Notes: generated by a model from the sequence alone, not told the origin. A stretch of DNA of 35,314 nt from Patescibacteria group bacterium (GCA_018896645.1 JAHIMF010000079.1:1-35314); one strand, 5' to 3'. Positions 15,753 through 23,829 are shown, numbered from the stretch's first letter. Translations and numbers: made by a program.

Positions 15753-15831
15753 TAATTAATAATTGAGTATGGTGACTGGGAATGGTTTAATTATTAATTA
15801 TCAATTATTAATTATCAATTATCAATACGCC
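15745..15831. repeat. Word-repeat palindromic leader (AATTATTAATT type)
   Basis: Left words AATTAATAATT and right words AATTATTAATTATC surround a short GC-richer centre (GTATGGTGACTGGG). It lies between ftsK and the RodZ-like gene and can be read through as an ORF from 15763. That makes an apparent N-terminal extension rich in Ile, Asn and Tyr, which I reject. Confidence 0.7.
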
Positions 15832-16554
15832 ATGTCTACCTTTATCAAGAGGAGGATTATTGCGCAAGAGACTTTGGGCGAGCACTTACGGAAGATAAGA
15901 GAGGGGACGGGATTGAGTTTGCGAGAAGTGGAGAAGGCAATTTGTCTAAAGCGGGAGTATTTAGAAAGCTTAGAAAGCGGGAACTATCTGGATTTGCCTG
16001 GGGAGATTTATGTTAAAAATTTTTTAAAGACCTATGGGTCTTTTTTGGGTTTGGATGAGGGGGAAGTAGTTATGTTATACGAGCAGGAGCAAGGAATCGT
16101 CAACCATGCCTTAATGAACCGTCTCCTGCTTGGCTCGCGGGATCTTTTTGGCAATAAGATTAAGCAAGAACAAGCCCCCACCATGAGGCAGGGCTTAAGA
16201 TTATGGGGAATCACTCTATCCTCAATTATCAAAAGAATAATTATTTTAGTTTTGATTTTGGCTACTCTTGGATATTTGGGTTTTGAGATCAGGAAAATTT
16301 TGATGCCTCCGGACTTGACGGTTCTTGCGCCAGTTGATAATTTAATAACTAAGGAAACCTCCATTACCTTTATCGGCAGTACTGTCAGTAATGCGACAGT
16401 TATGATTAATGATCAAGAGGTATTGCATAATGTAGATGGCGGTTTTGAGGAAACAATTGATTTAAAGCTGGGATTGAACGAGATTAAGATTTCTGCTTTT
16501 AAAAAACATAGCCGGCCGAATGTTGTTTATAGGAGGATAATGGTGGTAGAGTAG
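15832..16554 (+). CDS. RodZ-like HTH membrane protein
   Basis: 240 aa from the ATG at 15832 (MSTFIKRRI). I prefer this over 15763 because the earlier codons are repeat DNA. Residues 15-78 form the helix-turn-helix domain of the RodZ type (LGEHLRKIREGTGLSLREVE). A basic stretch and one membrane segment (about 134-152) follow. The outer part (160-240) is a beta-rich domain (TVLAPVDN, then SITFIGSTVSNATVMINDQEV) like extracytoplasmic Ig/glucodextranase-type modules. RodZ links MreB to the wall machinery in rod-shaped cells. No mreB is seen in this window. It sits between ftsK and recA. Confidence 0.8.
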   Translation: MSTFIKRRIIAQETLGEHLRKIREGTGLSLREVEKAICLKREYLESLESGNYLDLPGEIYVKNFLKTYGSFLGLDEGEVVMLYEQEQGIVNHALMNRLLLGSRDLFGNKIKQEQAPTMRQGLRLWGITLSSIIKRIIILVLILATLGYLGFEIRKILMPPDLTVLAPVDNLITKETSITFIGSTVSNATVMINDQEVLHNVDGGFEETIDLKLGLNEIKISAFKKHSRPNVVYRRIMVVE

Positions 16555-16559
16555 GAAAT

Positions 16560-16679
16560 TAAATACAAAATATAAAAATATTGTTAAATTGTTGTGATTG
16601 AGCAATGTAACAATTTAACAATGTAACAATTAATTTTGGATCTTTTATTTTTTATATTTTATTTTTTATTATAAAATCT
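16560..16679. repeat. Word-repeat palindromic leader upstream of recA
   Basis: A perfect 14-bp inverted pair, ATTGTTAAATTGTT against AACAATTTAACAAT, sits inside outer A/T-rich arms (AAATATAAAAAT against ATTTTTTATATTTT). The ATG of recA follows directly, with no ribosome-binding site. Confidence 0.7.
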
Positions 16680-17723
16680 ATGCCAAAAGAAAAAAGGGAG
16701 GAAAAGAAAATCAGTGAAGAAAGTGATAAATTACAAGCTGCGGAAAATGCCATTAGTCAGATAAAAGAAAAATTTGGTGACGGTTCAATTATGAAGCTGG
16801 GCGAGGCTCATAAGACAAATGTTGATAGCATCCCAACCGGTTGCCTTTCGCTTGATATTGCTTTGGGCGTTGGCGGCGTGCCGCGGGGCCGGGTGCTTGA
16901 AATTTTTGGACCAGAAATGAGCGGTAAATCAACTTTGGCCCAGCATATTGTGGCCGAGGTCCAGAAGCGAGGAGGCATTGCCGCATATATTGATGCGGAA
17001 CACGCGCTTGATCCTGATTATGCCAAAAAATTGGGAGTGAAAGTTGACGACCTTTTCATTTCCCAGCCAGACACCGGGGAGCAGGCTCTAGAAATTGTAG
17101 AAACCTTGGTGCGGTCCAATGGAGTGGATGTGATTGTGGTGGATAGCGTGGCGGCCTTGGTGCCCAAAAGAGAGATTGAAGGCGAGATGGGGGACCAGCA
17201 CATGGCTTTGCAGGCGAGGCTGATGAGCCAGGCCCTAAGGAAGCTGGCCGGGATTATCGGCAAGACAAATACAGTGGTGATTTTTATAAACCAAATAAGA
17301 ATGAAAATCGGGGTATTTTTTGGCAATCCGGAAACCACCCCCGGCGGCACAGCCTTAAAGTTTTATTCATCCGTGAGAATTGAGGTCCGGCGCTCTGCTT
17401 TGATTAAAATGGGAGAAAAAGTGATTGGCAACCGAGTCCGGTGTAAAGTAGTAAAAAATAAAGTGGCCGCCCCTTTTAGGGCTTGTGAATTTGATATTAT
17501 GTATAATGAAGGAATTTCCTTGACCGGCGATTTAATTGATTTGGGGGTTCAATACGAGGTTGTAGCTAAAAGCGGCAACAGCTACAGTTTTGAAGGAGAA
17601 AAGCTGGCATTAGGAAGAGAAGCAGCCAAGCGCTCCTTAAAGGAAAACCCAAAGATGATAAGAGAGATACGGAAAAGAATTTGGGAGAAGGTGCGATTAG
17701 CAGAGCAAGAAGACAACAGGTAG
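16680..17723 (+). CDS. recA: Recombinase RecA
   Basis: Forms filaments on single-stranded DNA and performs homologous pairing and LexA-type coprotease functions. 347 aa, normal length. The ATP-binding loop is GPEMSGKST (77-85), with Met and Ser replacing the usual Ser and Thr of [39 protein letters not shown] and [16 protein letters not shown] (loop 2 region) are all canonical. The C-terminus is short and mildly acidic. No SOS box was recognised in the leader. Two terminators follow. Confidence 0.98.
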   Translation: MPKEKREEKKISEESDKLQAAENAISQIKEKFGDGSIMKLGEAHKTNVDSIPTGCLSLDIALGVGGVPRGRVLEIFGPEMSGKSTLAQHIVAEVQKRGGIAAYIDAEHALDPDYAKKLGVKVDDLFISQPDTGEQALEIVETLVRSNGVDVIVVDSVAALVPKREIEGEMGDQHMALQARLMSQALRKLAGIIGKTNTVVIFINQIRMKIGVFFGNPETTPGGTALKFYSSVRIEVRRSALIKMGEKVIGNRVRCKVVKNKVAAPFRACEFDIMYNEGISLTGDLIDLGVQYEVVAKSGNSYSFEGEKLALGREAAKRSLKENPKMIREIRKRIWEKVRLAEQEDNR

Positions 17724-17824
17724 TTTTATGACAGTCTTAAGTTGGACTTGTTAAAGTTGTATCAATACGGTAGTTAATGGGTTCGGCAAGCTCACCACAA
17801 ATAGAGCTAATAATTTTAAAATAC

Positions 17825-17851
17825 AAAAACCCCGTGGAGCGCGGGGTTTTT
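17825..17851. terminator. Strong bidirectional terminator after recA
   Basis: AAAAACCCCG (17825-17834) is the exact inverse of CGGGGTTTTT (17842-17851), with a 7-base loop. T-runs lie on both strands. Confidence 0.9.
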
Positions 17852-17865
17852 GCTTGGTAAAAAAG

Positions 17866-17893
17866 CCCAGTCCTTTTAAATGTGGACTGGGTT
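17866..17893. terminator. Terminator of the minus-strand lipoprotein gene
   Basis: CCCAGTCC (17866-17873) pairs with GGACTGGG (17884-17891). Read on minus, a run of six T follows. It also supports rightward termination weakly (GTTGTTTTG). Confidence 0.85.
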
Positions 17894-17903
17894 GTTTTGA
17901 AAT

Positions 17904-18263
17904 TTAGTAGAGCTTATGGAGTAAGACGTAATCTACCCCATCGTAACTGAATTTACGCAAAGGGTGGAATTTTTTCAGTGGCGAAGTTTGTAACCAATGA
18001 GAGGAAATCAGGACATAATCTATCCTCCCTTTTTCTAAGTTTTTAGCAATGTCTTGTTCATTATTATCGCGTTTAATCGTAATGCACTCTTCAGGAAACC
18101 CGAGGAGCGCCTGCAGATGCAACTTGATGGAGTCGTCGTCAATTCGGGTTTGTACGACAGTGGCTACAACAATAGGCGTTTGTTCTCCTTCTCGCGGCAT
18201 AGTAGCAACGCAACTTAAGACAAACAAACTGGCCAGCAAACACATTATTCTTCCTCGCAACAT
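17904..18263 (-). CDS. Small predicted lipoprotein, function unknown
   Basis: 119 aa. The N-terminus is a lipoprotein-type signal: basic start, hydrophobic CLLASLFVLS, then Cys18 in a lipobox-like VLSC. The mature part has alternating strands and helices (TPIVVATVVQTRIDD, GRIDYVLISSHW, DGVDYVLLHKLY), vaguely like a fragment of a periplasmic binding or LPS-transport-type fold, but I cannot assign a family. The start at 18263 is preceded by AAAGGGGATAG at a plausible distance. It lies 52 bases downstream of efp and may be co-transcribed. Confidence 0.6.
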   Translation of the reverse strand: MLRGRIMCLLASLFVLSCVATMPREGEQTPIVVATVVQTRIDDDSIKLHLQALLGFPEECITIKRDNNEQDIAKNLEKGRIDYVLISSHWLQTSPLKKFHPLRKFSYDGVDYVLLHKLY

Positions 18264-18315
18264 CGTTCACTATCCCCTTTCATTTTTCAATGATTTTGAA
18301 GTTTGGGAATCCTCC

Positions 18316-18876
18316 CTACATTCTCTCAACGTACTCCCCAGTCTCTGTGTTTATCCGTAATACATCCCCCTCTTTAACAAACAAGGGAACCTGGATTTGC
18401 ATTCCAGTTTCCAAAGTTATAGTTTTAGTAACCGAACCCTGGGCTGTATCGCCGCGGATGCCGGGTGGCGCTTGGGTAACTTTAAGCTCAACTTTAGCCG
18501 GCAGGAAAATTGAAACCGGCGTGTTTTTAAAATCTAAGACATCCACATTTTGGCCTTCTTTTAGCAATCCGGCTTCCGTGCCCAGCTGTTCTTTGGTTAA
18601 GAAGAATTGGTCATAAGTTTCCTCGTTCATAAAGTGATATTCATCACCCTGGTTATACAAAAAATTGGCTTTACTTCGTTTAAGCTCAGCGGTTTCTACT
18701 TTGTCTCCTTGTTTATAGGTTTTTTCTAGGACTTTACCACTAATCAGACTGCGGATTTTTACGCGGACACTGGCACCGCCGCGTCCCATATGCTTGTGTT
18801 CGGATTTAAGTACAGCATAAGGTTCGTCATCGATTTGGATTTCAGTTCCTATTTTTAAATCGTTAATGGTTAACAT
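18316..18876 (-). CDS. efp: Translation elongation factor P
   Basis: Binds stalled ribosomes between the P and E sites and helps form bonds at poly-proline. 186 aa, three beta-barrel domains, normal length. The tip loop that reaches the peptidyl-transferase centre reads HKHMGRGGAS, putting Arg32 where many bacteria have a modifiable Lys. Some proteobacteria rhamnosylate an Arg here using EarP, but no earP is in the window, so modification is unknown. The C-terminal signature region (RGDTAQGSVTKTITLETG) is conserved. It follows rpsR by 21 bases on the same strand. Confidence 0.96.
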   Translation of the reverse strand: MLTINDLKIGTEIQIDDEPYAVLKSEHKHMGRGGASVRVKIRSLISGKVLEKTYKQGDKVETAELKRSKANFLYNQGDEYHFMNEETYDQFFLTKEQLGTEAGLLKEGQNVDVLDFKNTPVSIFLPAKVELKVTQAPPGIRGDTAQGSVTKTITLETGMQIQVPLFVKEGDVLRINTETGEYVERM

Positions 18877-18897
18877 GGCGTATTATTTATCTTTTCA

Positions 18898-19128
18898 CTA
18901 TCTTGAAATAAAAGGAATCAAACCCATAATGCGGGCTCGTTTAATGGCAGCGGCTATTTTGCGCTGATGTTTGGCGCAAAGTCCGCTCCGCCGTTTAGGC
19001 ACGATTTTATTATAAGAAGAAATAAATTTTTGGAGGATTTGGATGTTTTGATAATCTATTTCTTTGATGCCGTTAATACAAAAGTAACACGGCTTTTCTT
19101 TGATGATAGTATTGGTTTTTCTAGGCAT
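18898..19128 (-). CDS. rpsR: Ribosomal protein bS18, zinc-binding form
   Basis: 30S subunit protein that packs against bS6. 76 aa. Cys14, Cys17, Cys51 and His54 (CYFC and CAKH) form a likely zinc site, which many bS18 proteins have lost. KRARIMGLIPFIS at the end is the typical C-terminus. It is transcribed with ssb and rpsF, the classic rpsF-ssb-rpsR order. The leader between ssb and rpsR (19129-19250) is an AATAGTAAA-type hairpin. Confidence 0.96.
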   Translation of the reverse strand: MPRKTNTIIKEKPCYFCINGIKEIDYQNIQILQKFISSYNKIVPKRRSGLCAKHQRKIAAAIKRARIMGLIPFISR

Positions 19129-19250
19129 ATTCTTTTTATTTACTATTTACTATTCACCGGGCAAGCGCCAGCGCTACCCCATAATAATTAAAGAGGAGAA
19201 AGAATAGTAAATAGTAAATAGTAAATTTATTAATTTACTATTTACTATAA
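19129..19250 (-). repeat. Word-repeat hairpin leader (AATAGTAAA type), rpsR copy
   Basis: Tandem TTTACTATT words, a 50-base centre containing a GCGCTGGCGC palindrome, then inverse AATAGTAAATAG words up to the rpsR start. Same arms and CTTTCTC.../GGTGA edges as the dnaA and methyltransferase leaders, but a different, longer loop. Confidence 0.75.
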
Positions 19251-19304
19251 ACAGGAGATCCTAAAGATTAAGCATTATCTTGATTTTCTATACCTGGGGG
19301 TTTC

Positions 19305-19760
19305 CTAAAACGGTACTTCTTCTACATTAACTTCCTCGTCACCAGTTGGCGGTTGAGAGGCTTCGGACTGGGTTGGCTCTTCTGTTGGTGATGGAGGCGG
19401 TGTTTCGGTCATGGGTGCGGGTTCATTAGCGCCTTTCGTATCAAGCATAATCATATTATCAGCAACAATTTCTGTGCGATAGCGCTTGATACCGTCTTGG
19501 CCATCCCAGCTCCTTGTTTGCAAGCGGCCTTCAATATAAATTTTTGAGCCTTTGCGTAAATATTGACCGCAGATTTCTGCCAATCTTCTCCAAGCAACTA
19601 TATTGTGGAACTCTACTGCTTCTTGTTTTTGACCGGCAGCATCGGTCCAAACTCTGTTAGTAGCGAGTCCAAAAGAGGTAACTGTGTGGCCCGAAGGAAT
19701 AGTCCGAGTCTCTGGGTCGCGCGTTAGGCGACCAATAATCATGGCTTTGTTTAAATCCAT
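19305..19760 (-). CDS. ssb: Single-stranded DNA-binding protein
   Basis: Coats single-stranded DNA in replication and repair and recruits partners through its tail. 151 aa: an OB fold in the first 105 residues (MDLNKAMIIGRLTRDPETR start, VEFHNIVAWRRLAEICGQYL, GSKIYIEGRLQTRSW), a Pro/Thr/Glu-rich linker, and an acidic tip ending EEVPF. That tip matches the role of the usual DDDIPF end. AAGGAAAAAAGT precedes the ATG, one of the few recognisable ribosome-binding sites here. Middle gene of rpsF-ssb-rpsR. Confidence 0.96.
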   Translation of the reverse strand: MDLNKAMIIGRLTRDPETRTIPSGHTVTSFGLATNRVWTDAAGQKQEAVEFHNIVAWRRLAEICGQYLRKGSKIYIEGRLQTRSWDGQDGIKRYRTEIVADNMIMLDTKGANEPAPMTETPPPSPTEEPTQSEASQPPTGDEEVNVEEVPF

Positions 19761-19880
19761 ACTTTTTTCCTTATACGAATAGCTACGAATAAATGACGAA
19801 TAGCAACAAATTGCGAATTACGAATTTTTGAATCCGTGATCCGTGGCCATCCGTTTAAATCCGCGGCAATTCGTTTATAA
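19761..19880. repeat. Word-repeat leader between rpsF and ssb (ACGAAT and ATCCGTG types)
   Basis: On plus: ACGAATAGCTACGAATAA, TGACGAATAGC and GCGAATTACGAATT words, then a cluster of AATCCGTGATCCGTGG and AATCCGCGG words. The ACGAAT words resemble the insert inside rtcB (26527-26583). Confidence 0.65.
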
Positions 19881-20390
19881 TTATATATCTTCTTCTAATA
19901 TTTTATCAAGCTTTTTACCCAACTCATCCAGGCTGATTTTCGGTCTAGCTGATTTCTTTTGCTTGGTTGTTGGCCGGATCTCTTTTTGGATAGTTTCGGT
20001 AATTTCGGGGATTTTTTGATTCGGTATTTTTTCTAAAACAGCCTTGTTTTTTTCAATTGTTTTTTTTCTTTTAGCTTCACCCACTGTGGGTTTGTAGCCG
20101 CCGGGCCTTTTCTTAGTAACTTGAAATCTTAAAACCTCGGGAACGAGCTTGAGTTCTTTGGTTAATTTTTCTATAGTTTCGGGATTAGAATCAACTTCAT
20201 TGGCAATAAAATAGCCATGCCGGACATGTTTTATAGGATAAGCCAATTTTCTTTTGACTAGTTTTTCCTCATGAACGATTTTGCCGCCAGTGGATTTGAT
20301 CAGGTTATTTATTTTATCAATAATTGGCTTAACTTCTTTCTCGGTGAAGTTCACCGGAATAATGTAAAGCAGTTCATAGTGATTAAGCAT
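19881..20390 (-). CDS. rpsF: Ribosomal protein bS6 with extended tail
   Basis: 30S protein that pairs with bS18. 169 aa; the first 95 or so are standard (MLNHYELLYIIP start, LVKRKLAYPIKHVRHGYFI, EVLRFQVTKKRPG). The remaining 70, rich in Lys, Glu and Pro, extend beyond the usual 95-135 aa length and are probably flexible. First gene of the rpsF-ssb-rpsR-efp group, with promoter TTGCAT-17-TAAAAT (20468-20440) and a leader of about 40 nt. Confidence 0.95.
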   Translation of the reverse strand: MLNHYELLYIIPVNFTEKEVKPIIDKINNLIKSTGGKIVHEEKLVKRKLAYPIKHVRHGYFIANEVDSNPETIEKLTKELKLVPEVLRFQVTKKRPGGYKPTVGEAKRKKTIEKNKAVLEKIPNQKIPEITETIQKEIRPTTKQKKSARPKISLDELGKKLDKILEEDI

Positions 20391-20439
20391 ATGGTCTTTG
20401 GCTGATTAGTTAATGATGAATAAAGAGAATGGTAGAATT

Positions 20440-20482
20440 ATTTTACCACACCTTGTTGTAAAATGCAAATTTTAGGTATAAT
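20440..20482. promoter_or_regulatory. Overlapping divergent promoters (rpsF and Trm11-like gene)
   Basis: Leftward: TTGCAT (20468-20463), 17 bases, TAAAAT (20445-20440) with TG before the -10. Rightward: TTGTTG (20453-20458), 18 bases, TATAAT (20477-20482). The two promoters overlap, so polymerase binding is likely mutually exclusive. The rightward start would fall near 20489, exactly on an ATG. Confidence 0.6.
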
Positions 20483-20542
20483 ATAATAATGGGACCGCGC
20501 TTCCAATGTCAGATTATCAGATTAAATAATTATTATCAAACT

Positions 20543-21832
20543 ATGCAACACTTTTTTATTTTAGGGAAAACCCCGGATTTGTCAATAGTTGAGCTTCGGG
20601 AAATGTTTATAAAAAAAACGTCTAAGCCGGGAGCATCATGGCGACGGCCAGGCGAGTCGGTATTAATCGTGGATTCGCAAAAAGAATTTGACCACGAGGC
20701 TATAATTAAACGTTTGGGCGGGACAGTCAAGGTGGGAAAAATTGTAAAACAGTTAAATCGTCTGCAGGAGATAGAACCCCAGGTTATCACCCAGTTGATT
20801 TTAAACCACGTTAGCTTGGAGAAGAAGATCTATTTTGGTTTTTCCCCAGAGGGTGGGACAGACCCCAAATTTTGTTCAGCCTCTTATAGAAGCGAAGGTG
20901 TTTTTAAAAAATTAGGATTGGCAGTAAAAAAAGGTTTAAAAGACAAGGGTATCAGCTCTCGTTTTGTTACTTCCAAAGATAAGAGCTTGTCTTCTGTGGT
21001 GGTCCAAAAGAACAAATTAGTTTCCCCTCGGGGCATAGAATTGGTTTTTATTTTTGATCGTGAGCAAGTTTTTATTGGACAAACTTTAGCTGTTCAGGAT
21101 TTTAAAGATTATTCTTTTCGTGATTATGCCAGGCCTTCCCGGGATTTGAGAGTGGGGATGCTGCCGCCAAAGTTGGCCAAGATGATGATTAATATAACAG
21201 GGCTAAATTTTGATAAAGTTATTTTAGATCCTTTTTGCGGCGGAGGAACAATTTTGCAAGAAGCTTTGCTCATGGGTTACGAGCAGGTGATTGGCGGCGA
21301 CATTAACCAGAACATGTTAGGAGGGGCTTTAAATAATTTAAGCTGGATTAAGGCTAAGTATAACTTACTTGATTTGAGCCGGCACTACCAGTTATATCGC
21401 AGTGATGCTTCCAAGCTTTCGCAGGTGGTTCCTCACGGATCGGTTGATGGTATTGTTACCGAGCCCCACCTTGGTCCGCCCCTAACAGGCAAGGAAAATG
21501 CCAAGCAATTAGTAAGGGTAACCAGCGAGCTGTCCGAGTTGTATGTCGGCGCTTTCCGAGAATTTAAAAAGGTTTTGCGAAAGGATGGCGTGGTAGTGAT
21601 GGTTTGGCCGGTGTTTATTTCTAATCATTCTCGGCCTTCGCCTAAACATCCGCAGGCCGGAAGATTGTCCATTGATATTTTACCGCAGGTTGAAAAGCTT
21701 GGCTTTGAATCGGTCTTGCAAAAAGAGCAGCCTGATTTAGCCAAAACAACAGACCGGGGTTCTATTATCTATTCGCGGCCAGACCAGTGGGTAGCGAGAG
21801 AGATATTTAAATTTCGGGTAAAAAAATCGTAG
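20543..21832 (+). CDS. Trm11/THUMP-type RNA methyltransferase
   Basis: A SAM-dependent methyltransferase of the Trm11/COG1041 type, probably modifying tRNA guanosine. I start at 20543 (MQHFFILGKTPDLSIVELREMF, 429 aa). An ATG at 20489 adds 18 unlikely residues but would sit right at the predicted transcription start, as in a leaderless mRNA. An N-terminal substrate-binding half is followed by motif I ILDPFCGGGTILQEA (about 232-246). Motif IV reads TEPHLGPP in place of the usual DPPY, an unusual catalytic loop. The C-terminal end DRGSIIYSRPDQWVAREIF is well ordered. Substrate unproven. Confidence 0.8.
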   Translation: MQHFFILGKTPDLSIVELREMFIKKTSKPGASWRRPGESVLIVDSQKEFDHEAIIKRLGGTVKVGKIVKQLNRLQEIEPQVITQLILNHVSLEKKIYFGFSPEGGTDPKFCSASYRSEGVFKKLGLAVKKGLKDKGISSRFVTSKDKSLSSVVVQKNKLVSPRGIELVFIFDREQVFIGQTLAVQDFKDYSFRDYARPSRDLRVGMLPPKLAKMMINITGLNFDKVILDPFCGGGTILQEALLMGYEQVIGGDINQNMLGGALNNLSWIKAKYNLLDLSRHYQLYRSDASKLSQVVPHGSVDGIVTEPHLGPPLTGKENAKQLVRVTSELSELYVGAFREFKKVLRKDGVVVMVWPVFISNHSRPSPKHPQAGRLSIDILPQVEKLGFESVLQKEQPDLAKTTDRGSIIYSRPDQWVAREIFKFRVKKS

Positions 21833-21879
21833 AGACAAGGCAGTGCCTGGTCCCTACGGTTTGTCTAAAAAATAAAAAA

Positions 21880-21907
21880 GGACTCCATTACTTTTTAACT
21901 GGAGCCC
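21880..21907. terminator. Bidirectional terminator between convergent genes
   Basis: GGACTCCA (21880-21887) pairs with TGGAGCCC (21900-21907). Leftward T-run TTTTTT follows, and its stem ends beside the stop codon of the 21908 gene. A separate palindrome (GTAG-GAC...GTC-CTAC, 21831-21859) overlaps the end of the Trm11-like gene. Confidence 0.8.
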
Positions 21908-22243
21908 TTATTGTTTTGTGACAGTTGGTCTATTGTATATTGATATTCTAAACGAATTAGCCATTAAGATGAATAAATGCCGCCATTGATCCTTGGATAG
22001 AGATTCGCATACTAGTTTCTCTTTTTTTTCTACCATGCCTTCCGACCATTCCGGATGAAGAAGGTGCAGACATTCATGAATTAGGGTTAGAAGTATATCC
22101 CACTTAGGATTTATATAGATTATCTTGTCTGATGGTTCAATTATTCCTTGTCTGGACGGGTTTGTATCAAAATCAATCTCATAGTTTTCTAATTTGAGAA
22201 GATTATATATTCTTCGCCATAATTTTTGGGCTTTATTTGCCAT
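21908..22243 (-). CDS. Small HExxH putative zinc metalloprotein
   Basis: 111 aa. LTLIHECLHLLHPEWSEGMVEKKEK (about residues 52-76) contains HExxH plus a further His and Glu, as in small zincin peptidases (SprT/WLM-like patterns). No signal peptide or membrane segment, so cytoplasmic. A strong ribosome-binding site (GGAGGATTAA) precedes the ATG, unlike most genes here. Its 5' end overlaps the last 55 bases of the next upstream gene, which also encodes an HExxH protein. Proteolytic activity is inferred only; a phage or plasmid origin is possible. Confidence 0.6.
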   Translation of the reverse strand: MANKAQKLWRRIYNLLKLENYEIDFDTNPSRQGIIEPSDKIIYINPKWDILLTLIHECLHLLHPEWSEGMVEKKEKLVCESLSKDQWRHLFILMANSFRISIYNRPTVTKQ

Positions 22244-22656
22244 TTAATCCTCCTCTCGGCCGTATGTCGCGGCAGTTGGGATACTTTGGGAATCGTATTA
22301 TTTTTATTACTCCTTTTTTTGTAGGGATGGCCGTGCCTGGTTTCCCACATATCAATCAGAATCTTTCGCGCTTCTCCACATAATGCATCCAGTGCCCAGC
22401 GGTCGGCTTCTTCTTGGTCGCCAATGCCCGCAATAACATGGGCGCGCTCGTGGGCAATAATAATTTCTCGTTTGACGGGCTCCAAAGCCATTACGGCGGT
22501 TGAAAGTAGAATACATGGTATGCCACCGCTTTTGTCGCTCAAAGCTATTTTCTCCTCCATATCGATTTCGGCTCCAAGGGCTTGGGCGCGTTTTTTAAAA
22601 GCCTCAAATTCTTTTTCATCTAAAGGAATGATCAATACATCGTTAGTCTTAGTCAT
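22189..22656 (-). CDS. Second HExxH putative zinc metalloprotein
   Basis: 155 aa from the ATG at 22656. The ATG at 22662 lies only 3 bases after GGAGG, while 22656 lies 9 bases after it and is better placed. IIIAHERAHVIAGIGDQEEADRWALDAL (about 82-109) has HExxH followed by EEADxWA, the arrangement seen in gluzincin-type and ImmA/IrrE-like proteins. The C-terminus is basic and Lys/Arg-rich and may bind nucleic acid. It overlaps the downstream HExxH gene by 55 bases, implying translational coupling. A palindromic operator-like site lies in its promoter. Confidence 0.6.
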   Translation of the reverse strand: MTKTNDVLIIPLDEKEFEAFKKRAQALGAEIDMEEKIALSDKSGGIPCILLSTAVMALEPVKREIIIAHERAHVIAGIGDQEEADRWALDALCGEARKILIDMWETRHGHPYKKRSNKNNTIPKVSQLPRHTAERRIKWQIKPKNYGEEYIIFSN

Positions 22657-22692
22657 GCGCATTTACCTCCACATTTGATTGTCAAAGTGCCA

Positions 22693-22754
22693 ATTATAGT
22701 TAGAGAGTTTAGGGTTTTAAAACCCAGTCTAACTAAACTTAAAATTTTTGTCAA
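22693..22754 (-). promoter_or_regulatory. Tandem promoters and palindromic operator of the metalloprotein pair
   Basis: On minus: P1 TTGACA (22754-22749), 17 bases, TAGACT (22731-22726); P2 TTTAAA (22721-22716), 17 bases, TATAAT (22698-22693). A perfect 14-base palindrome GGGTTTTAAAACCC (22712-22725) covers the P1 start point and the P2 -35, a good place for a repressor. Confidence 0.5.
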
Positions 22755-22758
22755 TATT

Positions 22759-23829
22759 TTATTTAAAATGAAACAAACATACATCCCCGTCTTGCATTTC
22801 GTAGTTTTTGCCTTCCAGATGCATTAGGCCTTTCTCCTTGGCCAGGTGTTCGCCGCCAGCCCTAACAAAGTCCTGCCAGTTGATAATTTCCGCTTTGATA
22901 AAACCTTCTTCAAAGTCGGTATGGATTTTACCGGCAGCTTCCGGCGCTTTGGCGCCTTGGGAAATAGTCCAGGCATGGGTTTCTTTGGGTCCGGAAGCAA
23001 AAAAAGTAATTAGATTGAGCAACTTATATGAAGCAATAATCAGGCGGTCAAGCCCGGATTCTTGGATGCCTGCTTCTTGCATGTATTCTTTGGCTTCGGA
23101 TTCTTCAAGCTCGGCAATTTCCGATTCGATTTTAGCGGAAAGAGAGATTGCCAGTTGTTGACCATTAAATTGGGAATCTGGTTTTTGTTTAATGTCCTCC
23201 TCATCAATGTTTATTACATAGAGCATGGGTTTTAATGTCAGAAGTCCGAGATCTTTGATTAGCTTTTGCTGTTCGTTTGATAATTCTACGGTTGAGGCTA
23301 GCTTGCCGTCATCAAGAGCGGTTTTTATTTTTTTATAGATTTCCAGCAATTGCTGCAGTTCCTTATCGCCGCTTCGGGCTTTGCCTTCTGTATCAGCAGC
23401 CCGTTTGGTTATTGTGGACAGGTCGGCCATAATCAGTTCAAGATTAATGATTTCAATATCATTTTTGGGATTAACTTCGCCCTCAATATGGGTAACATCA
23501 AGATTATGAAAGTTGCGGACAACCTGGCAGATTGCGTCAACCTCGCGGATATTGGATAAAAATTGGTTGCCAAGCCCCTCGCCCTTATGGGCGCCCTTAA
23601 CTAAGCCGGCAATATCAACAAACTCAATCGTGGTGGGGACAATTTTTTCCGATTGGGAAATTTTTGCCAATTGCTCAAGCCGTTCATCAGGAACCTTAAC
23701 CACGCCCACATTAGGATCAATAGTGCAAAATGGGTAATTAGAAGCGTCAACTTGTTTTTTTGTCAGGGCCTTGAATAATGTGGATTTACCCACATTAGGC
23801 AGGCCGACGATGCCGATGGAGAAAGACAT
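22759..23829 (-). CDS. ychF: Ribosome-binding ATPase YchF/OLA1
   Basis: Obg-family P-loop NTPase that associates with ribosomes. 356 aa, normal length. G1 loop GLPNVGKST (9-17), G3 DIAGLVKGAHKGEGLGN, and NIDEED in the place of the usual NKxD, which is the YchF change that favours ATP over GTP. A coiled-coil insert (about 130-200) and a C-terminal TGS domain (AWTISQGAKAPEAAGKIHTD onward) complete it. The ending MQDGDVCLFHFK is typical. No ribosome-binding site. Confidence 0.96.
   Translation of the reverse strand: MSFSIGIVGLPNVGKSTLFKALTKKQVDASNYPFCTIDPNVGVVKVPDERLEQLAKISQSEKIVPTTIEFVDIAGLVKGAHKGEGLGNQFLSNIREVDAICQVVRNFHNLDVTHIEGEVNPKNDIEIINLELIMADLSTITKRAADTEGKARSGDKELQQLLEIYKKIKTALDDGKLASTVELSNEQQKLIKDLGLLTLKPMLYVINIDEEDIKQKPDSQFNGQQLAISLSAKIESEIAELEESEAKEYMQEAGIQESGLDRLIIASYKLLNLITFFASGPKETHAWTISQGAKAPEAAGKIHTDFEEGFIKAEIINWQDFVRAGGEHLAKEKGLMHLEGKNYEMQDGDVCLFHFK

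Noticed and set aside
15763-15831. N-terminal extension of the RodZ-like protein
   Set aside because: The residues (IINYQLLIINYQ) are translations of AATTATTAATTATC repeat words.
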